A DNA stretch of 64,000 nt from Arion vulgaris (GCA_020796225.1 CM036761.1:38376428-38440427), one strand, 5' to 3'; counted from the first letter of the stretch, positions 9,821-19,485 are shown. The notes: generated by a model not told the origin, from the letters alone. Numbers and translations are program-made.

Positions 9821-10080
9821 CGCCCGTGTGGTGCCGAGTCCCACAATGAAAGCAAAGAATAGTACCACTCCGATCTACAAGGAATGTCATAAGAGACGAC
9901 TAATGTATTATCTAGGGAAGCTACCATAGTAAATAAAAAGCATCGCATAAATTGGATTTGCTGGTCTACTTGTAGGCGTATAACTGGCACAACATACAAT
10001 CGCTCTTAGACTCGGATCAGATACAAATCACAAAGAGTGGTTAACAAGTGGTCGATATGGAGCATTTGAAGAAGAAAAAG
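9821..10080 (+). mobile_element. SINE-B copy
   Basis: Full length, CGCCCGTGTGGTGCCGAG to a GAAGAAAAAG tail. Confidence 0.87.
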
Positions 10081-10566
10081 TAATCAACACATAGCGACCG
10101 CACCTCCACAACCATCTGTTGCCCTGCAATAAAAGTTGCCCTGCAATATATAACAACCTTAGATAATAGTGCTCTAGTTCGTTAGAATTCTACATTGAGA
10201 GCAACGGTTCTCTGGAATATATCCTGATGTCTCCACACGGGAACGAACCAAGCAACTTTAGATCGAGAGGCGAGCAGCTTAACTCCACAGACCAGAAACC
10301 CTTTCAGTCAATCAATCAATATGTGACACCTCCATGATATCAGGGGGATAGAAGAAAACAAGTCATTCAAAATTCAGTCATGGGTGCTACATTCATTATC
10401 TCTCCAGACTAACAAATAGAATGCCATCAGATTGTAAGATTCTGTACATTTGTTTCTTTCTTTGTAGTTGGCTCAACGTATAATTCTTTCATAACTTGCT
10501 GTACTTATTTCTTCCTTCTTAGTTGATAATATCAATAATTCTTCCTTCTTTGTTGACAATATCTAT
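10081..10566. other. spacer, nothing recognised
   Basis: Ends in degenerate T-rich repeats (CTTCTTAGTTGACAATATC-like) that resume on the far side of the next SINE-A. Confidence 0.4.
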
Positions 10567-10577
10567 ATTTCTTCCTT

Positions 10578-10830
10578 CGCCCGAGTGGTTACCGGGGCCC
10601 AAATTTGGGGTGTAAATAATAGAACCACTGTTACCTGCCACGCATGTCGTAAGAGGCGACTAAGGAGGTTTGGCTGAAATCGGATGCACATGTCCTAAAT
10701 GTGTAGAAGTCTATGCGTTTAGGGGCCTACCAAACCAATGTGCAACGTATACACGTTCTTGGCAAAGATCAAACATATCACAAAGAGTGATTAAAATTGG
10801 TCGTAAAGAACGAACGCAAAGAAGAAGAAG
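10578..10830 (+). mobile_element. SINE-A copy
   Basis: Full length. Flanked by ATTTCTTCCTT (10567-10577) and ATTTCTTTCTT (10831-10841), an 11-bp duplication with one mismatch. It landed in a degenerate T-rich repeat. Confidence 0.88.
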
Positions 10831-11084
10831 ATTTCTTTCTTCTTAGTTGACAATATCTATATTTCTTTCAAAACTTGAGATCTACTTTTTTCTTCCTTTG
10901 TAGCTGTCACAATATATAGTTCTTTCTTAACATGCTGTGCTTATTTCTTTCTTCTCAGCTGTATTATTTATTTTTCTTTCAAAACTTGTTCTAATTATTA
11001 CATGCAAACTTTGCAAAGTATTATTAACTAATCATATTAGTTCTTTACGATTATTTTTAAAAAAAATTTTAAATTTTATTCCTT
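10831..11084. other. T-rich degenerate repeats
   Basis: Loose repeats of TTCTTTCTTCTTAGTTG-like units. The hydrophobic plus-strand frame at 10937 follows from T-richness and is not called. Confidence 0.4.
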
Positions 11085-11192
11085 TGATTTTATTTGTATT
11101 ATGTATTATTGCTCCCCCTTTATTTAACCGCTATGAATTCATGCGTGAAACTTACATAACAAGCTATGGGAACTCTCAAGGAACTCCAACTT
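11085..11192 (+). repeat. element P fragment, left copy
   Basis: CGCTATGAATTCATGCGTGA through AAGGAACTCCAACT is repeated, with substitutions, at 11415-11532 beyond the intervening SINE-A. Confidence 0.65.
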
Positions 11193-11193
11193 A

Positions 11194-11399
11194 TCTTCTT
11201 CTTTGCCTTCATTCTTTACGACCATTTTAATCACTCTTTGTGATATGTTTGATCTTCTAGCTGCATAAACTTCTACACGTTTAGGACATGTGCATCCGAT
11301 TTCAGCCAAACCTCCTTATTCGCCTCTTACGACATGCGTGCAGGTAACAGTGGTTCTATTCTTTACACCCCAAATGTGGGCCCCAGTAATCACTTGGCC
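11194..11399 (-). mobile_element. SINE-A copy with internal deletion
   Basis: Head and tail match SINE-A, but about 50 bp between GATCAAACATATC and the CGTGTAGAAG segment (minus strand) are missing. It lies between the two element P copies. Confidence 0.85.
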
Positions 11400-11414
11400 A
11401 ATTTGTCATATTAT

Positions 11415-11605
11415 TCCGCTGACTTTATTTGTGTTATATATTAATGCGTTTCTCCCTTGTTTTCGCCACTATGAATTCATGCGTGAACCTTACATAGCAA
11501 GTTATGGGAACTCTTGAGGAACTCCAACTGATATGCAGCTTTCATAGAGACAACCCATCTCATGGTTACGAAGAGCATACGAAACCGAATACAAAGAAGA
11601 AGAAG
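11415..11605 (+). mobile_element. element P, longest copy, (GAA)n tail
   Basis: Runs from CACTATGAATTCATGCG to ATACAAAGAAGAAGAAGG. Related copies lie at 43743 (minus) and 51885 (plus). The tail form CAAAGAAGAAG is shared with SINE-A and with a LINE end near 37070. Confidence 0.6.
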
Positions 11606-11613
11606 GATTCGTC

Positions 11614-11783
11614 CAGGACCGTGCCGTGCTATGATACAGAGAGGCGACCTCATCAGGCGGCACAGTAATGGGGGCGGCATAAGTAGCAAAAACAAAATTG
11701 TACGTTATTTCAAAGAAAAAGCATTTAAGGGGTGGCATTTCGAAGACTTGCAACATACTGAGAAAATATACCGCACGGTCCTG
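11614..11783. mobile_element. MITE-K copy 1 (hAT-like)
   Basis: Terminal inverted repeats CAGGACCGTGC and GCACGGTCCTG; flanks GATTCGTC / GATTCGTG (7 of 8 match, 11606-11613 and 11784-11791). 170 bp, non-coding. Confidence 0.85.
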
Positions 11784-11799
11784 GATTCGTGCGTAGTGG

Positions 11800-11885
11800 T
11801 AGTGCCTGAGACTGATTTTCACGTAAAGGCTTGTTGTCCTTATCAGCATTGCCCTTGTCATTCAAGCCAGCCTTACTTATGACTT
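11800..11885 (-). mobile_element. SINE-J fragment
   Basis: Contains ACTGATTTTCACGTAAAGG and CATTCAAGCCAGCCTTAC, as in the other minus-strand J pieces. Confidence 0.45.
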
Positions 11886-12774
11886 TAATGGTGCTGTTTT
11901 TATTAACTGGAAGAAGAAACAAGTGTACCTACCCTTAGTCACAAACATACACTCAACTCGCTATTTCATTTTTAATATCCTTTCCTTCATATCGTTATCA
12001 AGATCTACTAATTTTAGTTCCCTCTCAATATTTGTAGTTACTTTCCTTTCACATCGGCGCCATCTATTTTATGCCGCTCCCACAATATAACGCCCTATTT
12101 CATTGTTCACGTCTCGGAAGATCCCGTTTAAACATACCCCAGCGAGACTCGACACTTCCTATGAAATGCAGCAAATATTGACTTCTCGAACCCACAAGTC
12201 ACTGTTTGCAATCTTCTCATCTTCAACCCGTGTTCTAGCTCGTTCACTTCAAGTTCTGTTTCCTTCTGCACTATAAAGCCGGGTTTTACAGCTATGCAAT
12301 CCTGATTTTATGAGTATCATAAAACTGTTATAAATCTGAACGGATCTGAGACGGTCTATCAATCCTATGACATTCCACTTCGCCTGATTTCCTTAAGAAA
12401 GGACTTTACTATAGCCGGTTACTGATTGATATCACGTTTCTATATTCTCACCTTTTGGAAACTATTACAAATTTGGAAATATTTGATAGACATAAACAAC
12501 CAGCGAAGTTTGTCAAATCAGATTGTTGGATAAAGTGTTTTGTACTGTCTCTCCTATCTCTAAAAGAGGTTAATTGATACCCGTACTAGATCAAAATACT
12601 GTAATCCAGCAACAGAAATTTATGTAAAAGTGTTTTTTAACACTAGCGTTAAAAAATTATGAAATAGAGGATAAAATGTGGTCTTTCAGGATTACATTAT
12701 TTTAAAAGACAGTACAATACTAACTATTATAAAAGTGCATGAGAAATATAACATGAAAAATGATGAAAAAAAAC
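11886..12774. other. spacer of about 0.9 kb, nothing recognised
   Basis: AT-rich, apparently single copy within this window, with no convincing open frame. Confidence 0.4.
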
Positions 12775-13110
12775 CAAAACTGTCGTTACTGCCAGTGATA
12801 CCTGTTTTTTGGGCGGTGTAGGGCAGAAGAGATTAGAACCTGTGGAATTTAATGGCTGCATGGCTAGGGCAAGCGGTAGTAAGCTCGATCACAAACCTAA
12901 GAGTACCTGGTTCAGACCGACCCCACGGTTTGCAAGTTTGGAAGCAAATTCGTTTCCGTGGGAATTTTACAAAAATTAAAAATAGACCTCACCGTTCAGA
13001 AAGCAATGACAAACTACTGAACGTATATGTGGTACCTAGAAAATCAACGACACCTTTACTGTGGTTGATGGCTACGTCCTGTAAAGGATATGTCACGATT
13101 TTCATTTTGT
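12775..13110 (+). mobile_element. SINE-E copy, head 2, with upstream repeat
   Basis: 12775-12865 repeats the segment at 2503. From about 12862 the head (GGCAAGCGGTAGTAAGCTC) and the body (GACCTCACCGTTCAGAAAG, GATGGCTACGTCCTG) match the copies at 22180 and 29912. The 101-residue open frame over it is incidental. Confidence 0.75.
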
Positions 13111-13329
13111 TCATGGCTAGGGCAGGCTTAGATGTTTACTTTATGCTCTCCAAATAAATAAAAAACTCATTGGCTTTATCATGACCTGAACCCGGGTCTT
13201 TGTTGAAGCCGAAGTGACCATATACATTCTTTTTTCTTCAGCTTTCCGTGTCTTTGTTGCTCGATGCTACAGATATGACCTCCTTTTATTCATCTCTGTT
13301 CTTAGTTTTTCTTCCTATTATTTTGTCTT
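13111..13329. other. spacer with a possible tRNA-like remnant
   Basis: CTGAACCCGGGTCTTTG near 13180 resembles an inverted box B, but no second promoter box is clear. Confidence 0.3.
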
Positions 13330-13440
13330 ATGGTATTTCTGGGTCGTCTTCAATGTTTCACTTCATCGTTTTCTTGGTCTGCCTTGAAGTCTCTTTCTTG
13401 TAGACTCTTTGTTCTCTTTTATTGTTGTCAATATGTTCTT
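13330..13440 (-). mobile_element. LINE C-terminal fragment
   Basis: The minus strand reads LQGRPRKR, a stop, SETLKTTQKYHKTK. The GRPRKRW-type motif is typical of LINE reverse transcriptase C-termini, here with the W codon mutated to a stop. Confidence 0.5.
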
Positions 13441-13594
13441 GTCATCATATTCTACTCATATTATTCTTAATGATATTGTTAATTAATTAATTATGTTTTT
13501 AAACAGATTATAATATCCTTATTGTCTCTCATTCTCCATTTCCCTCTATTTTCATTCTTGTTGGGTACTCGCTCTTTTCTCTCGTGATCACCGC

Positions 13595-13870
13595 TTAGAC
13601 TGATGTACCAGATTTCCTCATAAATTCTGCTATTGTTTTTAGGGACTCAGTCCCTCCTCCGTACAGCTTCTCATTTAGCTCGGTATTTTCCGACCAGGTT
13701 TCGTTTCTCAGGCCTTCTAGCAGTGGGCAGTCTTGCAGTAGGTGCTCTCCCGTCACGTCCGCCTTCTCACAGTGGCACAGGCTAGTTGTGCCAATTTTAA
13801 GTTTCTGTAAAGGTGGGACCAGTGTCAGTTATGGTCGGTACGGAGGCGGAATATGACAACTTGTTCGCTA
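13595..13870 (-). mobile_element. C-terminus of RNase H-type LINE ORF2
   Basis: The minus strand reads RLRTDHN (first frame), then after a frameshift near 13800 KIGTTSLCHCEKADVTGEHL, LQDCPLL and ELNEKLYGGGTESLKTIAEF, ending at a stop at 13595-13597. The C-x-C...H...C knuckle and KLYG tail typify the region after RNase H in I/Jockey-like LINEs. Pseudogenised and 5'-truncated. Confidence 0.75.
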
Positions 13871-14287
13871 CGGAACAGACCATAGTACCCTTGTTGGGTA
13901 CAAAGATTCATCATCAAATATACAATAACAAGGAAAATAAACAATAAGAAAGTGAAAATATTGCACATAAATTGACTATTAGTTACTAAATATTGGTTTT
14001 CCCATTCTTATCTCCAAAGTAATATTTCTTGATTTATGAAGTGTGCATTTCGTAGTCAGGAAAACATCACTTCTTAAAATGTCTTCAAACATGACTAGTA
14101 GCCAATAAATAACACTTTTATTTCTAACCCTGACTAGCACTTAACTGTATCTCTTGAGATTCACGAAGAAGTTACACAGTTCTGGCAGATCTATGGTTCT
14201 GACACTATCCTGACGTGGATATGAGTCAATGAGCTACAGACAAGTACACAAGTATTATCATACTCTTATAATTTTATTATTGTTATT
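13871..14287. other. AT-rich spacer, nothing recognised
   Basis: No repeat, promoter or coding signal that I can support. Confidence 0.4.
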
Positions 14288-14785
14288 CGCACCCGAGTGG
14301 TGCCGGGGCCCAAGGAAGCAAATAATAGTACGACTGCCACCTACTAGGCTAGGTCGTAAGAGGCGATTGATGTAGGACCTAGGGAACATACCCTAGTAAA
14401 TAAAATGCATCGCAGAAATCGAATGTGCTGACCTATGTTATGTTATGTTATGTTATGCGATCGACGTCATGGCACATTGGGCATTCCCATTCGTGCTCTG
14501 TCCTCCGTTGCAGCAGCCATCCCAAAGTCCATTTGCTCACAGTACCCATGAGAAGTTGATTACTATATCTTCTCTCTCTACCACGAAGACGACACTGTCT
14601 GGCATATCCACACTTAACGCCTAATTCTCGAACTCGTTCCAGTGTCTGAGACCCGCCGAATGTGCTGGCCTACTTGTAGGCGCATAACTGGCACAGCGTA
14701 AAAATCGCTCTTAGGCTCAGATCACATAGAAACCCTACAAAGTGGTTGACAAGTGGTCAGTATAGAGCGTTCGAAGAATAATCAG
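14288..14785 (+). mobile_element. SINE-B copy split by a LINE fragment
   Basis: The 5' part is 14288-14434 and the 3' part 14658-14785. GAATGTGCTGRCCT is duplicated at the junctions (14421-14434 and 14658-14671) because of the inserted element. Confidence 0.88.
14435..14657 (-). mobile_element. 5'-truncated LINE end with (ATAAC)n tail
   Basis: 223-bp insert in SINE-B with a 14-bp target duplication (one mismatch). The minus strand reads TLERVRELG, then LGWLLQRRTEHEWECPMCH and VDRIT before a stop and four ATAAC repeats, a LINE-style tail. The CPMCH pair suggests a terminal zinc knuckle. Confidence 0.8.
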
Positions 14786-14827
14786 GACATCACCATTATT
14801 TTTAGAGTTTAATTTTTCAAGAGATCT

Positions 14828-14940
14828 CTCTGATGTAGCCGGAGTTGCAGAGTTCGTGCTTTGTGCAATACTCTCTTCAGATGGCGTGCCATTTCATCGG
14901 TGAGGGAATGAACCATACGAAATAGTTTATAACAGTCCAC
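14828..14940 (+). mobile_element. SINE-D body fragment
   Basis: GAGTTCGTGCTTTGTGCAA and GGCGTGCCATTTC match the full SINE-D at 40649; the tRNA head is missing. Confidence 0.65.
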
Positions 14941-14960
14941 ATGAAGTGGTTTGGCCACTT

Positions 14961-15170
14961 TTATTTTTTAGTTTTCGATCTAGAAGCACTTGAGCTGAAA
15001 GCTCTTCGGCTCGGTGTCATGGATATCGTAACCCTTCGGCTCGATGGCACGAACACCGTAAATCTGGGAAACCTGTAGCTTTTCTGCCAGTCCGCGCAGT
15101 TGAACCCGCATTTACAGAGGTCTAGTCACCCGTAGTCCAACGCGCTACGAACACGCTGGGCACGCGGGCG
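14961..15170 (-). mobile_element. SINE-C copy 3
   Basis: Complete, with T-rich (poly-A) end at left and GCCCGCGTGCCCAGC head at right. Flanked by TTTGGCCACTT at 14950-14960 and 15171-15181 (11 bp, perfect). Confidence 0.92.
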
Positions 15171-15197
15171 TTTGGCCACTTAATAAGAGTACATCCC

Positions 15198-15457
15198 TCT
15201 TCTTCTTTATCGAAAGCTCCATATCGACCACTTGTCAACCCCTCTGTGTGATTTCTATATATTCTGAGCCTAAGAACGATTTTATGCTGTGCCAGCTATG
15301 CGCCTACAAGTAGGCCAGACATCCGATTTCTGCACTGCTTTTTATTTACTAGGGTAGCATCCGTAGGGTCCTCATTAGTCACCTCTTACGACATGCAATG
15401 TAGGTTGCAGTGGTACTATTCTTTTCTTCCGTCTCGGGACCCGACATCACACGGGCG
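15198..15457 (-). mobile_element. SINE-B copy
   Basis: Full length, from TTCTTCTTTATCGAAAGC to CATCACACGGGCG. Confidence 0.86.
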
Positions 15458-15476
15458 AGAATGCATCCAAACTCCA

Positions 15477-15725
15477 CTGTACATCTACAACAGAACATCA
15501 GGATGCACATCTACAACAGAACATCAGGATGTACATCTACAACAGAACATCAGGAAAGAAAGCGAGAAGAAGACCACAAAAACAGATGGTTAGAAAGCAT
15601 AGCAGAATCCTGTCAAAGAGCAAAAATAATAATCACCCAAGCGACCAGAACAGCGCAATATAATAACAGAAAACCACAACATTGGGCAACAACCGGGTAG
15701 CAGTGTGACGACAACAGAAGAAAGG
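15477..15725 (+). mobile_element. LINE C-terminal fragment with 26-bp repeats at its 5' edge
   Basis: 15477-15556 holds three 26-bp units (CATCTACAACAGAACATCAG). The frame then reads KNRWLESIAESCQRAKI and ITQATRTAQ, then HWATTG and a stop, resembling a LINE C-terminus (GRPQNRW...A..R..W). The repeats grew from the LINE sequence itself. Confidence 0.6.
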
Positions 15726-15739
15726 AAGAAGAAAACAGT

Positions 15740-15961
15740 TCATTCATGTGAAAAAGTTCACTGCCTCAGATCACAATACTGCCACTGAGCCACCTATTTT
15801 GAAACAGGAAGTCAAAGTTTTACCACCTGAAACCATAGCTCCTTTAACACCTGATCCATCTCCCGCGGCACACTGCCTGGTAGAGTCACACCTACCTGGA
15901 TGGATGTCAGAACGGTTTGCTATAATGTCATCAGATGACAAAGTATCTATTGCACGGATCT
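15740..15961 (+). CDS. possible host exon, unidentified
   Basis: A frame open from before 15748 to 16032 reads PPETIAPLTPDPSPAAHC then VESHLPGWMSERFAIMSS and KVSIARICKHC. ATCT/GTAAGC at 15958-15967 could be a donor. Composition is protein-like and unlike the repeats around it. No family recognised. The 3' end of the frame runs into a tandem repeat and is not counted. Confidence 0.25.
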
Positions 15962-16011
15962 GTAAGCATTGTGTTCCTGAGGACCACAGTGTCCTTTATT
16001 TTTTTGCAGGT

Positions 16012-16155
16012 GAACTTACTATACAGCAGTGACGCTTGTTAAAAATATGAACTTACTATGCAGCAGTGACGCTTATTAAAAATATGAACTTACTATACAG
16101 CAGTGACGCTTGTTAAAAATATGAACTTACTATGCAGCAGTGACGCTTGTTATAG
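16012..16155 (+). repeat. 37-bp tandem repeat, about 4 copies
   Basis: Unit GAACTTACTATRCAGCAGTG then ACGCTTRTTAAAAATAT. Confidence 0.85.
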
Positions 16156-16186
16156 TAGTAACACTGTGGGCTCTTTGTCTCAGGAA

Positions 16187-16290
16187 ACAATAGGTTTTGC
16201 GTCACGTAGTTAGTTCAAGGTAGTTGGTAGCAAACCTGGTACCTTTGGCACGACAGACGAACACCTAACTTCTGCGCCACAGAACATACT
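16187..16290 (-). mobile_element. SINE-F head fragment
   Basis: The minus strand has TGGCGCAGAAGTTAGGTG and CCAGGTTTGCTACC, the tRNA-like head seen complete at 30640-30706. Confidence 0.6.
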
Positions 16291-16685
16291 ATATCCTACA
16301 CATCACTAACACTCGCTTACTCATCATAGTTGCGTGAAACACCATTTCCTTTCAACATTCTTCGTAGGTGTGTTTATTACTTTATATGACAACAATTACT
16401 GATGAGATGAATAACAGCGTCAGATAGCGACTTAGATCCACGTTTAAACGATCTAGTGTTGTAAGAAATGTGTCATACTATTGAGAGTGGAAAGAATTGA
16501 AGGGGGATGGGGGGTGGTAGTGGATAATATATATTACAACAAATAAGAACTCAAGAGCTCATTAAAAGAATGAGACAGATCCCACTGAGCCAAGACGTGA
16601 AGAAATGACGCTGGAACTGAACAGGAGAAAAAATATAGGGAAAATTAGACAAGAATGGTCATTTCCTGAAACTTACAGTAAACGC
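16291..16685. other. spacer, nothing recognised
   Basis: Mixed composition with no shared repeat; a short G-rich stretch lies near 16505. Confidence 0.35.
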
Positions 16686-16689
16686 GAAA

Positions 16690-17335
16690 GATAGTATGCC
16701 TAGAAACGCAAGGAAAAGAGATTTGCATGCAGAGATTAAAGATATGTGGGATAGATGTAGGGAGCTGTAAGTGATAGAAAGAGTAGGAACTACAGATAGG
16801 AAGAGTAGGAACTTCAGATAGAAAGAGTAGGAACTACAGATAGGAAGAGTAGGAACTTCAGATAGGAAGAGTAGGAACTACAGATAGGAAGAGTAGGAAC
16901 TTCAGATAGGAAGAGTAGGAACTACAGATAGGAAGAGTAGGAACTACAGATAGGAAGAGTGGAAACTACAGATAGGAAGAGTAGGAACTACAGATAGAAA
17001 GAGTAGGAACTACAGATAGGAAGAGTGGGAACTACAGATAGGAAGAGTAGGAACTACAGATAGGAAGAGTAGGAACTACAGATAGGAAGAGTAGGAACTA
17101 CAGATAGGAAGAGTAGGAACTCTAGATAGGAAGAGTAGGAACTACAGATAGGAAGAGTAGGAACTACAGATAGGAAGAGTAGGAACTTCAGATAGAAAGA
17201 GTAGGAACTACAGATAGGAAGAGTAGGAACTTCAGATAGAAAGAGTAGGAACTACAGATAGGAAGAGTAGGAACTTCAGATAGGAAGAGTAGGAACTACA
17301 GATAGGAAGATTTGGCATGAGTTACCGCTTATAAT
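16690..17335 (+). mobile_element. LINE tail interrupted by its own minisatellite
   Basis: 16700-16770 reads PRNARKRDLHAEIKDMWDRC and REL; 17300-17325 (GATAGGAAGATTTGGCATGA) matches the RDRKTWHE codons of the LINE at 21546. Between them a 22-bp segment has been amplified. Confidence 0.6.
16773..17310 (+). repeat. 22-bp minisatellite, about 24 copies
   Basis: Unit GAGTAGGAACTACAGATAGG plus AA. Variants are TTCAG for TACAG and AGAAA for AGGAA. The copies are otherwise nearly identical, suggesting recent amplification. Confidence 0.92.
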
Positions 17336-17423
17336 CCCCCTTTCATACCCAACGGTGTGCCTACGGTCAAAGAAAAATACGTGCCTAACACCACATTCTC
17401 CAATATTGGGTATTAGTAATTGG

Positions 17424-17668
17424 TTTGCCAGGTCCCTCAAGGGGAGCAAAGAATTGTAACACTGCGACCTTTAAGGCATGTCGTAAGAGACGACAGAGTT
17501 AGGGGCATAGGAAGCTACCCTAGTAAATAAAAAGCGTCGCAGAAATTGGATGTGCTAGCATACTTGTAGACGCATAGCTGGTACAACGTACAATCGCTCT
17601 TAGACTCCGATCACATAGAAATCACACAGAGTGGTTAACATATGATCGATATGAAGCGCTCGAAGAAG
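17424..17668 (+). mobile_element. SINE-B copy
   Basis: The head is degraded (TTGCCAGGTCCCTCAAGG). The body and GAAGAAGAAGG tail are intact. Confidence 0.83.
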
Positions 17669-17818
17669 AAGGAGTTATTAGTTATTGAACTGACGTCACA
17701 GCACTCCGGTCAGTCCCTGGCTGTCAGTCTGCCCTAATAGATGTCCAGAAGGTATGCATACTGATGTTTTTTTTCATGTGGTTCGCTGTTTAAATATACT
17801 CAGTATACTTCGAGGTAT

Positions 17819-18068
17819 CGCCCGAGTAGTTACCGGGGCCCAAATTTGGGGTGTAAAGAATAGAACCACTGTTACCTGCCACGCATGTCGTAAGAGGCGA
17901 CTAAGGAAGTTTGGCTGAAATCGGATGCATGTGTCCTAAACGTGTAGAACTATGCGTTTAGGGGCCTACCAAACCAATGTGCAACGTACACACGTTCTTG
18001 GCGAAGATCAAACATCACAAAGAGTGATTAAAATTGGTTGTAAGAACGAACGCAAAGAAGAAGAAGAA
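17819..18068 (+). mobile_element. SINE-A copy
   Basis: Full length, flanked by TTCGAGGTAT at 17809-17818 and 18069-18078 (10 bp, perfect). Confidence 0.92.
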
Positions 18069-18235
18069 TTCGAGGTATGAAAAAACAACCTCTAGCATAA
18101 CAACAAATATTTATACAACTTTCGAACTTTGTCCCAAACATTAAAATTTCATCATTATTTTTCTTCTATTTAAACCCCAAAAAAAATCATTTAAATTCAA
18201 ATCTTTTCTTTTCGAACCGTTAACCTACCGGTTTA

Positions 18236-18484
18236 TTGAGGCAACATTCCGTCACCTGCGATAATTTGAATTCTCTCAAATCGCTTTGCCGGATGGATTC
18301 CCGGATTACAGGCAGGCTTTTGTGTGAGTTCGAACGATTATGTTCGGATTGTGACTTTGAACAATTGGACAATAGAGCAGGAAGAACGCGATTAGGTGGT
18401 AGTGTATCCGAATCTAGAGCTATTCTAGCACCTAATCAAACTTCTCAGCAGCAGCGAATACCAGGTTATCGAGTCCAGCACTGA
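18236..18484 (+). CDS. 82-codon open frame, unidentified
   Basis: Starts at an ATG and ends at a stop at 18482. It reads NSLKSLCRMDSRITGRLLCE, then a hydrophilic tail with GRTRLGGSVSE and SQQQR. Not repeated in the window; GC content is higher than its flanks. No domain recognised, so it could be an exon or chance. Confidence 0.2.
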   Translation: MRQHSVTCDNLNSLKSLCRMDSRITGRLLCEFERLCSDCDFEQLDNRAGRTRLGGSVSESRAILAPNQTSQQQRIPGYRVQH

Positions 18485-18874
18485 CGCCCACTAGTCTGCC
18501 AAACCTTCAGAGTGTTCTAATTCTCATCTATTTTACATGTGTATTTATACATACTTGAACCAGTACCAGTATTTTAAGCTTATCGTGGTCTGTATTATTA
18601 ACTTTCATTGTGCATGCTGTGGAATTATGATTCCCTTCATTTTTTATTCATTTAGAAGTCTGGTTTAACCTATTCGCTCCTCAGAGCGGATATACTGGCA
18701 AGCGATATTTGTGTCAATGACGCAAAGCCAGTTAACTGGTTAAATCAGTATACGTTGCAATAACAATGCACTTGAAGGTAAAACAAAAATTACTGACTGA
18801 AAGTGTTAATGACCGTTTGCTACATCTTGTAATTCTGCTTAGCACAGTCGCAATCTGAACAAATAGATATATCC
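18485..18874. other. spacer with a small imperfect palindrome
   Basis: TCTGGTTTAACC near 18658 and GCCAGTTAACTGGTTAAATC near 18727 form an imperfect inverted repeat around 70 bp. Too little is present to call a MITE. Confidence 0.3.
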
Positions 18875-19165
18875 AGAAAGAACTCAAAATCAAAGAAAAT
18901 TGGCTGATGCTACAAATAAGAATGAGAAAATTGAGGTATTTCGGACATATAAAAAGACACGAAGGGCTGGAGAAGACCATCATGGGAGGAGGCATCCCGG
19001 CAAAGAGGAGAAGAGGAAGACCACGGAAAAGATGGATTTGAGATGTAACTGATGGTTTGAGCATAACGGCTGCAGATGCAGATCTGTCCTACGAAGGAGA
19101 TTCCGAAGAACTGTTGGGGTGACAAAGTTGCGCTTAGGACAAGCTATGTGATGATGATGACAGTC
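18875..19165 (+). mobile_element. LINE C-terminal fragment, (GAT)n end
   Basis: Plus strand: RMRKLRYFGHIKRHEGLEK, then GGGIPAKRRRGRPRKRWI, a stop, and DVTDGLSITAADADLSYE. It ends in GTGATGATGATG. This is the unexpanded relative of the LINE tail at 35955-36700. Confidence 0.75.
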
Positions 19166-19418
19166 GCAATGGGTTGGATTCAACCACTATGTATAGATCC
19201 AGTTCCCAGAGTGATCAAGTTATTGATCCTTCACCATCTTTGTGGTCTCTAGGAGAGTCTGTAGTTCAGCCCTGTAGTTTGGTGAGAAATCCATTAGAAA
19301 TCTAGTGTTTTATTGTTGGAGCGTTTCAAATTAGTAAGTGTATACCAGTTCCCCCCTTTCATTTTCTTACAGCTTTTTCTAAACCCTGTAGGTAGAGGCA
19401 TGCTTTTCTTGACACTGA
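19166..19418. other. spacer, nothing recognised
   Basis: No shared repeat or gene. Confidence 0.35.
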
Positions 19419-19485
19419 GGAGGGTCTGACCGAATGGCTTAGAGCGCCACTCCCATTCGGGAGACCCGTGTTCAATCCAGCGTAA
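19419..19485 (+). mobile_element. tRNA-like SINE head fragment
   Basis: TGACCGAATGGCTTAGAGC followed by GACCCGTGTTCAATCC gives well-spaced box A- and box B-like signals; the opposite-strand relative is at 2640. The ends do not pair into an acceptor stem. Confidence 0.5.

Noticed and set aside
9399..9890. A 163-residue minus-strand open frame.
   Set aside because: It runs from SINE-B head sequence through the region where the plus strand looks more protein-like; no motif recognised.
10937..11230. A hydrophobic, membrane-like 97-residue frame.
   Set aside because: T-rich sequence gives leucine/isoleucine/phenylalanine by composition; it crosses element P and ends in SINE-A.
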